Positions 1-5,770 of a stretch of 8,236 nt of DNA are shown here, one piece after another. Under the pieces are notes generated by a model. That model saw nothing but the letters and a program-made list of their open reading frames with translations, ran no database searches and was not told where the DNA came from. Source of the DNA: Deltaproteobacteria bacterium (GTDB taxonomy: Bacteria > Desulfobacterota > Desulfobaccia > Desulfobaccales > 0-14-0-80-60-11); assembly GCA_023381945.1 (NCBI GenBank), contig JAMCQY010000276.1:1-8236 (forward strand). The letters are read 5' to 3'. Position numbers and translations under genes: made by a program. The number at the start of each line of letters is the position of its first letter. The first letter of the stretch is position 1.

Positions 1-312
1 ATTGAAATCCAGCAGCCGTATCGGAGCAGAATGGTGCCGCATCAAGGAAAGACAGTATAAAGTATCATTTAATACTCGCTCATGGTCAGGGCCGAAATAC
101 CTCCTCCGGAAATCTTTGATTAATTTATCCTCAATTTTTGGAGCTTCCTCCAAATCTATTTGATAATCATCCAAGGCGCGTTCCAGAGTGGTTCGCAAAG
201 GCTTGTCAGATGATTGTCCGCGAAAAATCCAATTGGTTTTCTTATCCTTGAGAGAGTTCAAGAACTGCTCCCAGGAATGGATGGTTTCCGAGGCAAAATG
301 AGGGGCAACCAT
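1..312 (-). CDS. FRG domain-containing protein (N-terminal part, cut by window edge)
   Basis: This ORF reads without a stop from an ATG at 312-310 to base 1, giving 104 residues of a longer protein. It shows the FRG-domain hallmarks: the name-giving WIFRGQ at residues 28-33, a Leu-Glu-Arg helix start near 43-45, a charged region ending in KDFRRRYF (66-73), and the second signature LMRHHSAPIRLLDF (90-103), which matches the family pattern H-x-G/A-P-x-R-L-L-D. The biochemical role of FRG domains is not settled; they are common in accessory and defence-type loci, which is background knowledge and not evidence here. The gene starts 32 bases after the aroE stop on the same strand, in an A+T-rich spacer without a clear Shine-Dalgarno. 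G+C over bases 1-300 is about 44% by hand count, against about 62% in a sampled stretch of pheA, suggesting acquisition by transfer. The C-terminal part is unseen. Confidence 0.85.
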   Translation of the reverse strand, partial: MVAPHFASETIHSWEQFLNSLKDKKTNWIFRGQSSDKPLRTTLERALDDYQIDLEEAPKIEDKLIKDFRRRYFGPDHERVLNDTLYCLSLMRHHSAPIRLLDFN

Positions 313-344
313 TGGTTTTTTTCAAATTTTAAAGTGTTTTAAAT

Positions 345-1151
345 CTATAAAGCCTTATAAGCCGCCCGGGACATGATTTCCAGTGGGGCGGGGCGGCCGG
401 TCCACAGCTCAAACTGCGCCAAAGCCTGGTGGATGAGCATTTGCAGGCCGTCAATGGCGGCTGCACCGCGAGCCTTAGCTTCCCGGAGTAGACGGGTTTC
501 CAGAGGCCTATAAACAATGTCCATTACCAAGCGGTAGCGGCCCAGTAGCTCCGGGGCAATGGGGATCGCCTCCGCCTTGGGCTCCATGCCCACCGGGGTG
601 GCATTCACCAGGACAGTGGCTGGGCACTGTGCCACGGCATCAGGCGGAATGGCCTCAACCCCCAAATCCCGGGCCAGGGCCGCGGCCCTGGGGGCGTCCA
701 CATCCGTCAGGGTAACCCGGCCGCCTTCTTTAAGGACCCCAAAGGCGATGGCCCGGGACGCGCCCCCGGCGCCGAGGATGAGGACGTGTTCGCCGGACAA
801 GGCGGTTTTAACTTTCAAGGCGCGTAACGCCCCCAGCCAGTCGGTGTTATAGCCGGTCAGACGCCCGTTGCGGTTGACCACGGTGTTCACCGCACCGATC
901 AGCTTGGCTTGCGGGTCCAGTTCATCGATCAGGGGAATGATCTCTTCTTTAAAAGGGATGGTGACGCTGACTCCCCGGATGTCCAGACCGCGGAGGCCGA
1001 CCACCGCCTGGGCCAGGTCGGTGACCGGAAAGGCCACGTAAACCGCGTTGATTTTCAGTTCCCGAAAGGCGGCGTTGTGCATGGCCGGGCTCAGGGAGTG
1101 AGTCACCGGCCGGCCCAGAATGCCGTAAATTTTAGTGTGCCCGTCAATCAT
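345..1151 (-). CDS. aroE: Shikimate dehydrogenase (NADP+)
   Basis: This enzyme reduces 3-dehydroshikimate to shikimate with NADPH in the cytoplasm. At 268 residues it has normal family length and all signatures. They are the substrate-binding HSLSPAMHN (18-26), VTIPFKE with catalytic Lys68, GAVNT (86-90), NTDWLG with catalytic Asp104, the nucleotide-binding LGAGGASRA (126-134), VNATPVGM, DIVYRPLET and the C-terminal GLQMLIHQALAQFELWTG. The ATG at 1151-1149 fits the usual N-terminus just before KIYGILG; its Shine-Dalgarno is weak. It is the last aromatic gene of the minus-strand cluster: aroD lies 129 bases upstream, with a palindromic repeat between, and the FRG gene begins 32 bases downstream. 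It acts directly after AroD in the pathway, which supports co-expression. Confidence 0.96.
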   Translation of the reverse strand: MIDGHTKIYGILGRPVTHSLSPAMHNAAFRELKINAVYVAFPVTDLAQAVVGLRGLDIRGVSVTIPFKEEIIPLIDELDPQAKLIGAVNTVVNRNGRLTGYNTDWLGALRALKVKTALSGEHVLILGAGGASRAIAFGVLKEGGRVTLTDVDAPRAAALARDLGVEAIPPDAVAQCPATVLVNATPVGMEPKAEAIPIAPELLGRYRLVMDIVYRPLETRLLREAKARGAAAIDGLQMLIHQALAQFELWTGRPAPLEIMSRAAYKAL

Positions 1152-1181
1152 ACTTAGCTATCAGCATGAAGCAGTTGGGAT

Positions 1182-1272
1182 CTCACGCAAAGACGCCAAG
1201 ACGCAAAGGCGCAAGAATTTTTTCAATAATAATTATTGCGTCTTTCTTTGCGACTTTGCGGCTTTGCGTGAG
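1182..1272. repeat. Palindromic dispersed repeat between aroD and aroE
   Basis: Two imperfect inverted arms built on the unit acgcaaag (1182-1207 and about 1246-1272) flank an A+T-rich centre. Both outer ends read ctcacgcaaag toward the interior. If translated, the plus strand gives the familiar SRKDAKTQRRK string, known as a spurious reading of a dispersed repeat in many bacterial genomes. It ends nine bases before the aroD stop codon and fills most of the aroD-aroE gap. In RNA it would fold into a long hairpin, but it has no proper U-tract on the minus strand, so it is more likely a processing or stability element than a terminator. Confidence 0.8.
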
Positions 1273-1280
1273 CCAACCAG

Positions 1281-1991
1281 CTATCTTTTCAGCATCCGCC
1301 ACAGCCGCTTCACCTCGTTAACCGTGAGTTGCCCCGGCGCTGAGGCCCCTTTTTTGGTGAAAGGCGCGAAGGTCAAAAAGCTTCCCAGCAAGGGGGCGGT
1401 GATGCGGGACCATTTGCCCGCCGGCCCCATGCAGAAGGCAATGATCTCACGATTAGCAGCCCGGGCCTGAGGGATCAGGGAGAGCAGCCGCAGGTTATCC
1501 TCCGGCGCCTGGGCCATGGCCACCATTTTAACAATATCGGCTTCCTGCGCCAGCATTTCTTGCAAAGTGGCTTTCAGGCTCTCCGTATCAGGAGTCCCGG
1601 AAAAGTCGTGCCAGGACAGGATAATTTTCGCCTCACCCCGGCGCCCATAAACCTCCCGGCGCCAGGCGGCGTCTGCGGCCAGTTCCAGGTCCAGAAAATC
1701 GGTCCCCAAGGCTAAGGCCTCTTCCAGCAGGGCGCGGCGGCCGGCTTCGCTGCCGGTCCATTTACCCCCCTCACTCGCCAGCCGGTTAGTGGCGATGACC
1801 GGGCCGGGATGGCTGCGGAAGAGCCTTTTCAAATCAGGCTGCGCCAGAAAATCCAGCCGTAGTTCGGTCCACAGCCCCTTGCGGGCGGCCCGCAAATATT
1901 TGGACCGGGCGCGGTTGGTACTGGCTTCCACCACCGGCACGGCGATGCGGAGTTTTCTGTTTTCTGTCTTCTGTTTGCTGCTGTCAGGCAT
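1281..1991 (-). CDS. aroD: 3-Dehydroquinate dehydratase, type I
   Basis: This enzyme dehydrates 3-dehydroquinate to 3-dehydroshikimate through a Schiff-base intermediate. The 236-residue length is typical of type I enzymes. Visible signatures are ELRLDFL (43-49, the Glu/Arg/Asp substrate pocket), SWHDFSGTP with the catalytic His128, ADIVKMVAMA with the Schiff-base Lys155, the MG (188-189) and SR (195-196) of the substrate loop, GSFLTFA, and SAPGQL with Ser217 and Gln221. The ATG at 1991 is the earliest possible start because an in-frame TAA lies nine bases upstream; no good Shine-Dalgarno is seen. Residues 4-13 are encoded by a pyrimidine-rich simple repeat, so the first 14 residues are probably not part of the conserved fold, which begins at about RIAVPVV. 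The gene lies 90 bases after pheA and precedes aroE, which uses its product. Confidence 0.95.
   Translation of the reverse strand: MPDSSKQKTENRKLRIAVPVVEASTNRARSKYLRAARKGLWTELRLDFLAQPDLKRLFRSHPGPVIATNRLASEGGKWTGSEAGRRALLEEALALGTDFLDLELAADAAWRREVYGRRGEAKIILSWHDFSGTPDTESLKATLQEMLAQEADIVKMVAMAQAPEDNLRLLSLIPQARAANREIIAFCMGPAGKWSRITAPLLGSFLTFAPFTKKGASAPGQLTVNEVKRLWRMLKR
1953..1985. repeat. Short simple repeat inside the aroD 5' end
   Basis: On the plus strand this stretch is a run of ttctg/tttctg units; on the coding strand it reads as acagaa-type units and encodes SSKQKTENRK. Similar acagaagacaga tracts are common as intergenic simple repeats. Here one lies across the first codons of aroD, before the conserved start of the protein. 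Confidence 0.45.
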
Positions 1992-2081
1992 AGTCGATTA
2001 TGCAGCGGTCAAGCAGGCCTCTGCGCTGCCCAGATGAAGCATTGGCGGGCACGGAGGCCCACCCCACCCATTATCACGGCA

Positions 2082-3173
2082 TCAACTCAGATTCTCCACA
2101 CCTGCCGCCCTGGGAAAAGAGCCCAAAAGCTTGAAATGAGCGCTGATGTTCTTGATTTCCTCCAGGGCCGCGGCCACGGCGGTGTCGGTCTGATGCCCGT
2201 CCAGGTCCACGAAGAAGAGGTAGCGCCAGTTCTCGTTTTTGGCCGGCCGGGAAACGATGCGAGTCATGTTGAGGTCCCGGTCCGCCAGGGGTTTCAGGGT
2301 CTTGTACAAGGCCCCGGGGATATTGTCCACGGCAAAAAGAATGGTGGTCTTGTCCCGGCCGGTTGGCCCCGGGGCATCGGAGCCGATGACGAAGAAATGG
2401 GTGACGTTGCCCGCCTGGTCCTCGATACGGGACTCCACCACCCGCAAATCATAAAGGGGAGCGGCAAATGAACTGGCGATGGCCGCGGCGTTAGGGTTCT
2501 TGGCCGCCTTTTGGGCCGCCACGCCAGTGGAGGCCACTTCGATGATAGGAATTTCAGGCAGATGGGCGCTCAGCCAGCCGCGGCATTGGGCGTAAGGTTG
2601 CGGGTGGGTATAGATTACCTCGATATCGGGCCGCTGCCCCGATTTATTCACCAGGTCGTGGGAGACCTCCAGGTAGAGCTCGCCGCAGATTCTTACGGAG
2701 GTGTCGGCGAACAGGTCCAGGGAGACGTTGACCACGCCTTCGGTGGAATTTTCAATGGGCACCACGCCGTACTGGTATTTGCCCTTCTCCACCTCTCGGA
2801 AGACCTCCTGGATGGTGGTCAGGGGGCCGTAGCGGGTGGCCCGTCCGAATTTTTTCAGGGCCGCCAGGTGGGAAAAGGTGGCTTCGGGACCCAGGAAGGC
2901 CACGGCAAAGGGGATCTGGACCTCCCGGGCGGCGGAGATGATCTCCCGGAAGATATTGCGCAGCGCGGCCTGGCTCAGAGGGCCGGGATTGAGATGCATG
3001 AGGTTGGCCAGGACCTCTTCTTCCCGCTGAAAATCCAGGGTTCCCCGCCCTTCTTTATTTTTGATGCGGCCGATGGTTTGGGCCAGCGTCTGACGTCGAT
3101 TGAGGAGGGTCAGCAACTCCTGGTCCAGGGCATCGATCTCTTGCCGGATGGCTTCTTTTTCGGTCAAGGTCAC
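2082..3173 (-). CDS. pheA: Bifunctional chorismate mutase / prephenate dehydratase (P-protein)
   Basis: This enzyme converts chorismate to prephenate and then to phenylpyruvate, committing flux to phenylalanine. Domain order over 363 residues is an AroQ-type chorismate mutase (about 1-88, with Arg10, Arg27, Lys38 and the Arg50-Glu51 pair), prephenate dehydratase (about 89-265, with FLGPEATFSH, PIENSTEG at 139-146 and THPQPYAQC), and a C-terminal ACT domain (about 276-352, GALYKTL and SRPAKNENWRYLFFVDLDGH). Two motif positions are unusual. The dehydratase TRF motif reads THF (258-260), and the ACT ESRP motif reads VSRP. The start is GTG at 3173, overlapping the DHQ synthase stop as GTGA. The nearby GGAG is only two bases from GTG but eight from a TTG at 3167, so the true start may be codon 3. 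The tight overlap implies translational coupling. Confidence 0.96.
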   Translation of the reverse strand: MTLTEKEAIRQEIDALDQELLTLLNRRQTLAQTIGRIKNKEGRGTLDFQREEEVLANLMHLNPGPLSQAALRNIFREIISAAREVQIPFAVAFLGPEATFSHLAALKKFGRATRYGPLTTIQEVFREVEKGKYQYGVVPIENSTEGVVNVSLDLFADTSVRICGELYLEVSHDLVNKSGQRPDIEVIYTHPQPYAQCRGWLSAHLPEIPIIEVASTGVAAQKAAKNPNAAAIASSFAAPLYDLRVVESRIEDQAGNVTHFFVIGSDAPGPTGRDKTTILFAVDNIPGALYKTLKPLADRDLNMTRIVSRPAKNENWRYLFFVDLDGHQTDTAVAAALEEIKNISAHFKLLGSFPRAAGVENLS

Positions 3174-4165
3174 TTCTCCGTTATGGTTTCCTGGATCTTG
3201 TGGCCAAAGTGGCGGCCGGTCTCTTCCAGAGCCACCAGGACCTCGTCTCCCGGTTGAAGGCTGACGATGGAGACCGCTTCGCCATTGGGCCGGGTGAGGC
3301 GGATGGTTTCGGCATTTTGCAGGATGGTGGCGATCTCCTGGCCGCCGGCCTCAGCGGCCAGGAGCATCAAGGGGCGGCGCTCCACCTTGACCCGGCCGAC
3401 CACCGCGGGTTTGGTGCGGCCCTGGTAATCCACCACCAGGACCTCGTCGCCCGCAGACAGTTCGCCCAGATACCTGGTCTTGTCGCCGGGAACCCGGATA
3501 TAGGCGTGCACCGGGCCGGCGTTGACCCGGAACGGGCGGGGGGCGACGTATGGGTTCTCCAGGGATTCGGCGTGCACCAGGAAGAGGCCGCCGGAGGAGT
3601 TGCCCACCAGCATGCCTTCACCCAATCCCATATTGGCGCAGGTGTCGACGCAGACGCGGTCACCCATGCCCAGGGCTTTGAGGCGGGTAATCAGGGCCGT
3701 GGCCAACGGTACGGGCGGCGAGGCTTCCTTTACCAGGCGGGCGATCTGCTTGATCAACCCGGGATCGGCGGCGGCCACCACCAGACCGTCCACGCCCTTC
3801 TCCAGCACGCCCAGAGCTGTCACGGCGGCATCCAGGTCGCTCACTTCCACAAAAATATTGCCGCTTTGGGCCACCAGGTTCTCCAGGGGGATGATGGTCC
3901 AGTCCGGGGTCCGCACCACCACGGGACCCTGGCGGGCCAGACGGATGACCTCGGCCTCGTCGGCGGTGCTGAGAATGGTGACTTCGTGCAGGTCTTGCCC
4001 CGGCGCCAGGTCGCCGTCCGGGGCCACAACCCGGACCAGTCCCAGGGCTTTGACGTCCTGAACCCGGCCCTCCGGGACCCAAAGGGCGTCGGCCCCGGAC
4101 TCCAGGGCAGTAGTTACCAGCTTCTTGTCCCAGGGGTCCACTTTGACCCAGATTTGTTTCATCAT
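3170..4165 (-). CDS. aroB': 3-Dehydroquinate synthase II (archaeal type, MJ1249-like)
   Basis: This NAD-dependent enzyme oxidatively deaminates and cyclises 2-amino-3,7-dideoxy-D-threo-hept-6-ulosonate (ADH) to 3-dehydroquinate, replacing classical AroB. The 331 residues carry the family blocks: VDTCANMGLGEGMLVGNSSG (173-192), GLFLVHAESLENPYVAPRPF (193-212), RVNAGPVHAYIRVPGDKTRY (213-232), VGRVKVERRPLMLL (256-269), LQNAETIRL (282-290) and GRHFGHKIQETI (317-328). Two tandem ATG codons are present (4165 and 4162) behind a strong purine-rich site, aaggaagg. Its partner enzyme ADH synthase is the next gene upstream, across a 414-base gap with a repeat; pheA overlaps its 3' end by four bases. The pairing of the two genes makes the pathway assignment firm. 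Confidence 0.95.
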   Translation of the reverse strand: MMKQIWVKVDPWDKKLVTTALESGADALWVPEGRVQDVKALGLVRVVAPDGDLAPGQDLHEVTILSTADEAEVIRLARQGPVVVRTPDWTIIPLENLVAQSGNIFVEVSDLDAAVTALGVLEKGVDGLVVAAADPGLIKQIARLVKEASPPVPLATALITRLKALGMGDRVCVDTCANMGLGEGMLVGNSSGGLFLVHAESLENPYVAPRPFRVNAGPVHAYIRVPGDKTRYLGELSAGDEVLVVDYQGRTKPAVVGRVKVERRPLMLLAAEAGGQEIATILQNAETIRLTRPNGEAVSIVSLQPGDEVLVALEETGRHFGHKIQETITEK

Positions 4166-4441
4166 TCTTCCTTCCTTTTTACGAAGACCTGGCTAAACTG
4201 CGTTTGTTATGAGCTTATCCTCTCTACAATCTGAACAAATACCATTTCTTTTAACGAAATTATTAGATTGGGCAAGGGGCTGAAGTGGTTGCTTGCGCCT
4301 GTTGTCTCCTTGCGAGCCTGAGATTGTTCTTGATGCAGTCATCGCAAAATGGCTTTGGGCGATTTCTCCTCAAGAAATTGGCAATATCCTGCTGGACACT
4401 CATTTTGAGCCCCTCAAACCTAAATTTATTGCCAGGAAAGA
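4166..4441. other. Intergenic part between ADH synthase and DHQ synthase II
   Basis: This is the repeat-free part of the 414-base gap between the two archaeal-type genes. It carries the DHQ synthase ribosome binding site next to 4166-4180 and is A+T-rich around 4200-4270, where a minus-strand promoter could sit; no convincing -35/-10 pair stands out. A plus-strand reading of about 4293-4440 gives a protein-like string (for example VIAKWLWAISPQEIG), but it has no ribosome binding site and runs into the repeat at 4442. It may be a gene remnant or chance. No further gene is supported. Confidence 0.4.
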
Positions 4442-4519
4442 AAAATCCCCCCTACCCCCCTTTTTCAAAGGGGGGTTTTAAAAGTCCCCCTTTAACAAAG
4501 GGGGATTTAGGGGGATTTT
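4442..4519. repeat. Palindromic repeat with two inner hairpins
   Basis: The outer arms are exact: aaaatccccc (4442-4451) pairs with gggggatttt (4510-4519). Inside are two further stem-loops, 4455-4463 with 4467-4475 (loop ttc) and 4485-4493 with 4497-4505 (loop aac). Plus-strand translation gives the PPFSKGGF and PLTKGDLGG strings recognised as spurious readings of a widespread dispersed repeat. On the minus strand the element ends in a G-rich stem followed by five T, so it could terminate, attenuate or process the transcript between ADH synthase and DHQ synthase II. Confidence 0.85.
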
Positions 4520-4579
4520 AATGTCCATGGCAGAACCTATGCTTACCGAACCCCAAGAACTCTGAATCCAAAACCGAAA

Positions 4580-5374
4580 TTACCCCTGCAAAAATGACAA
4601 CGCCTCTTCCAGTCCGGCATTCTCATGCACCAACAGGCTGATGGCCCCCAGCATGCGGCTGGGGTCGCGGTGCTGGAAGACGTTGCGGCCGATGGAGACC
4701 CCGGCGCCACCCGCATCAATGGCCCCTTTCACCATCTCCAGGATATCCCGGTCGGAACTCATCTTGGGACCGCCGGCAATCACCACCGGCACCGGGCAGC
4801 CGGTTACTACCTGCCGGAAGGACTCCATCGAGCCGGTGTAGGAGACCTTGACGATATCGGCCCCCAGCTCGGCGCCCAGCCGGGCCACATGCGTGATTAT
4901 CTTGGTGTCGTATTCGTCTTTGATCTTCTCCCCCCGGGGGTACATCATGGCCAAGAGCGGCATGCCCCATTCCCGAGCCTTGCGGGCCACCATGCCCAGG
5001 TCGGCCAGCATCTGCCGTTCGGTTTCATCGCCGACATTGACGTGGATGGAGACGGCGTCTGCGCCCAGTTTGAGGGCCTCTTCCACCGTGCAGATCAGGG
5101 TCTTGGCGTTGGGGTAAGGCGACAGGGCGGTAGAACCCGACAGGTGAATGATGAGGCCGACGTCTTTGCCACGCCTACGGTGGCCGCTGGTCACCAGACC
5201 CTTGTGAATGACGATGGCGTTGGCGCCGCCCCTGGCCACGGCATTAACCGTGGTCTTCATATCGATGAGGCCGTCAACGGGACCCACCGTCACCCCATGG
5301 TCCATGGGCACGATGACGGTGCGGCCGGTGTCCCGGTTCATAATGCGTTCCATGCGAATCTGTTTGCCAACCAT
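4580..5374 (-). CDS. aroA': 2-Amino-3,7-dideoxy-D-threo-hept-6-ulosonate (ADH) synthase
   Basis: This is a class I aldolase-type enzyme. It joins a C6 keto-sugar (6-deoxy-5-ketofructose phosphate in methanogens) with aspartate semialdehyde to form ADH, the first step of the alternative route to 3-dehydroquinate. The 264-residue protein has family length and motifs: [19 protein letters not shown] (3-21), [15 protein letters not shown] (22-36, acidic Asp25), MMYPRG with Tyr145, [12 protein letters not shown] with the probable Schiff-base Lys176, and phosphate-binding IAGGPK (199-204) and [10 protein letters not shown] (222-231). The start at 5374 is chosen because GGAG lies seven bases upstream and homologues begin with this GKxIRxxRI segment; reading further upstream runs through the terminator and leader. 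The neighbouring DHQ synthase II argues against a simple fructose-bisphosphate aldolase. Expression is probably controlled by the leader attenuator. Confidence 0.93.
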   Translation of the reverse strand: MVGKQIRMERIMNRDTGRTVIVPMDHGVTVGPVDGLIDMKTTVNAVARGGANAIVIHKGLVTSGHRRRGKDVGLIIHLSGSTALSPYPNAKTLICTVEEALKLGADAVSIHVNVGDETERQMLADLGMVARKAREWGMPLLAMMYPRGEKIKDEYDTKIITHVARLGAELGADIVKVSYTGSMESFRQVVTGCPVPVVIAGGPKMSSDRDILEMVKGAIDAGGAGVSIGRNVFQHRDPSRMLGAISLLVHENAGLEEALSFLQG

Positions 5375-5422
5375 TTTCGGTCTCCTCTCGCCGCGGCCTG
5401 TCGAATTAGGCGGTCCACAGTC

Positions 5423-5459
5423 AAAAAAAGCCGTGGTCGCCTGGGGCGCCACGGCTTTT
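5423..5459 (-). terminator. Intrinsic terminator in the ADH synthase leader (attenuator)
   Basis: On the minus strand, aaaagccgtgg (5459-5449) pairs perfectly with ccacggctttt (5436-5426). An inner stem of four further pairs (5438-5441 with 5445-5448, one bulged base) extends it, and seven T (5429-5423) follow at once. It lies 21 bases after the leader-peptide stop codon and about 49 bases before the ADH synthase start, so it interrupts the leader and does not end an upstream gene. Confidence 0.88.
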
Positions 5460-5556
5460 AAAAGTTTTCTGGGTTGAGGCCTACATTCTTTTAAAAGTCG
5501 AGGCGCACTCCGGGCCCGGATAATAATAAAAGCTAAAATAAAAGTACCGGGACCGG
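5446..5556 (-). promoter_or_regulatory. Antiterminator and pause stems of the Tyr/Phe attenuator
   Basis: Segment 2 (5506-5493, gcgcctcgactttt), inside the leader ORF just after the aromatic codons, can pair with segment 3 (5459-5446, aaaagccgtggcgc), the 5' half of the terminator. Twelve of fourteen positions match, in blocks of 5, 2 and 5. The two structures exclude each other. A separate hairpin pairs ccggtcccgg (5556-5547) with ccgggcccgg (5519-5510), nine of ten positions, with the whole aromatic codon run in its loop; it would suit the pause hairpin of classical attenuators. These pairings were found by eye, without energy calculation. Confidence 0.75.
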
Positions 5557-5567
5557 CTGGATTGCAT
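5481..5567 (-). CDS. Tyr/Phe-rich attenuator leader peptide
   Basis: This 28-codon ORF begins with ATG at 5567 and ends with TAG at 5483-5481. GAGG at 5581-5578 lies ten bases upstream. Residues 8-16 read YFYFSFYYY, five Tyr and three Phe in nine codons, nearly all A+T-rich TAT and TTT in a G+C-rich genome. A further Phe is residue 25. The peptide ends 21 bases before the intrinsic terminator, and its last third encodes the antiterminator strand. By analogy with the enterobacterial pheA and trp leaders, scarce charged tRNA-Tyr or tRNA-Phe would stall the ribosome on the run, free segment 2, form the antiterminator and allow transcription of ADH synthase. The reading frame differs from that of the ADH synthase gene. 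The peptide itself probably has no function; its translation does. Confidence 0.85.
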   Translation of the reverse strand: MQSSRSRYFYFSFYYYPGPECASTFKRM

Positions 5568-5591
5568 TTTTTGATGTCCTCGACCTCAATC

Positions 5592-5620
5592 AACCTAAAA
5601 TATTCCCGGGCCCGTGTCAA
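5592..5620 (-). promoter_or_regulatory. Probable sigma-70 promoter for leader and ADH synthase
   Basis: A perfect -35 box TTGACA lies at 5620-5615 on the minus strand. After a 17-base spacer comes TAGGTT (5597-5592), which matches three of six positions of the -10 consensus. The predicted start near 5585 leaves a short untranslated stretch just large enough for the leader-peptide ribosome binding site at 5581-5578. The spacer contains the palindrome cgggcccg (5607-5614), which also occurs at 5511-5518 in the pause stem; an operator role is possible but unsupported. Confidence 0.6.
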
Positions 5621-5685
5621 TAAAAAACTTTTTGGATATAATTTTTTGATGAGGCGGGGCGGACACCTAGGTTTCCCCTTTTGCG

Positions 5686-5755
5686 GTCATTCTGAGGGAG
5701 CCGTAGGCGACCGAAGAATCTCAAAAACGAGATGCTTCGCTATCCTCAGCATGAC
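5686..5755. repeat. Palindromic dispersed repeat (gtcattctgag type)
   Basis: The ends are gtcattctgag (5686-5696) and ctcagcatgac (5745-5755), inverted copies with one mismatch. The inner arms gaagaatctc and gagatgcttc flank a short A-rich centre. This is the recognisable tcattctgag/gaagaatctc repeat found scattered through many bacterial genomes. It lies upstream of the attenuator promoter in a gene-free stretch. Confidence 0.75.
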
Positions 5756-5770
5756 AAAAAGAAGATGTAA

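Noticed and set aside
1135..1470. Plus-strand ORF containing SRKDAKTQRRK
   Set aside because: The string is a translation of the palindromic repeat at 1182-1272, and the rest is antisense to aroD.
3200..4234. Long plus-strand ORF of 344 codons opposite DHQ synthase II
   Set aside because: It is an antisense shadow of a high-G+C gene whose minus-strand product is a complete conserved family; the plus product is rich in His/Gly/Gln with no recognisable domain.
4285..4521. Plus-strand ORFs between the two archaeal-type genes
   Set aside because: They lack a ribosome binding site and run into the repeat at 4442-4519. A gene remnant remains possible but cannot be shown.
5401..5423. T-box-like gtggaccgcc just after the attenuator terminator
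   Set aside because: A T-box sequence should lie before the terminator within the antiterminator; this one lies after it, the leader is short, and the leader-peptide mechanism explains the structure.
5375..5620. An 82-residue N-terminal extension of ADH synthase starting near 5620
   Set aside because: It would start inside the -35 box, read through the leader and the terminator hairpin, and has low-complexity unconserved sequence. The ATG at 5374 has a well-spaced GGAG and fits the family N-terminus.
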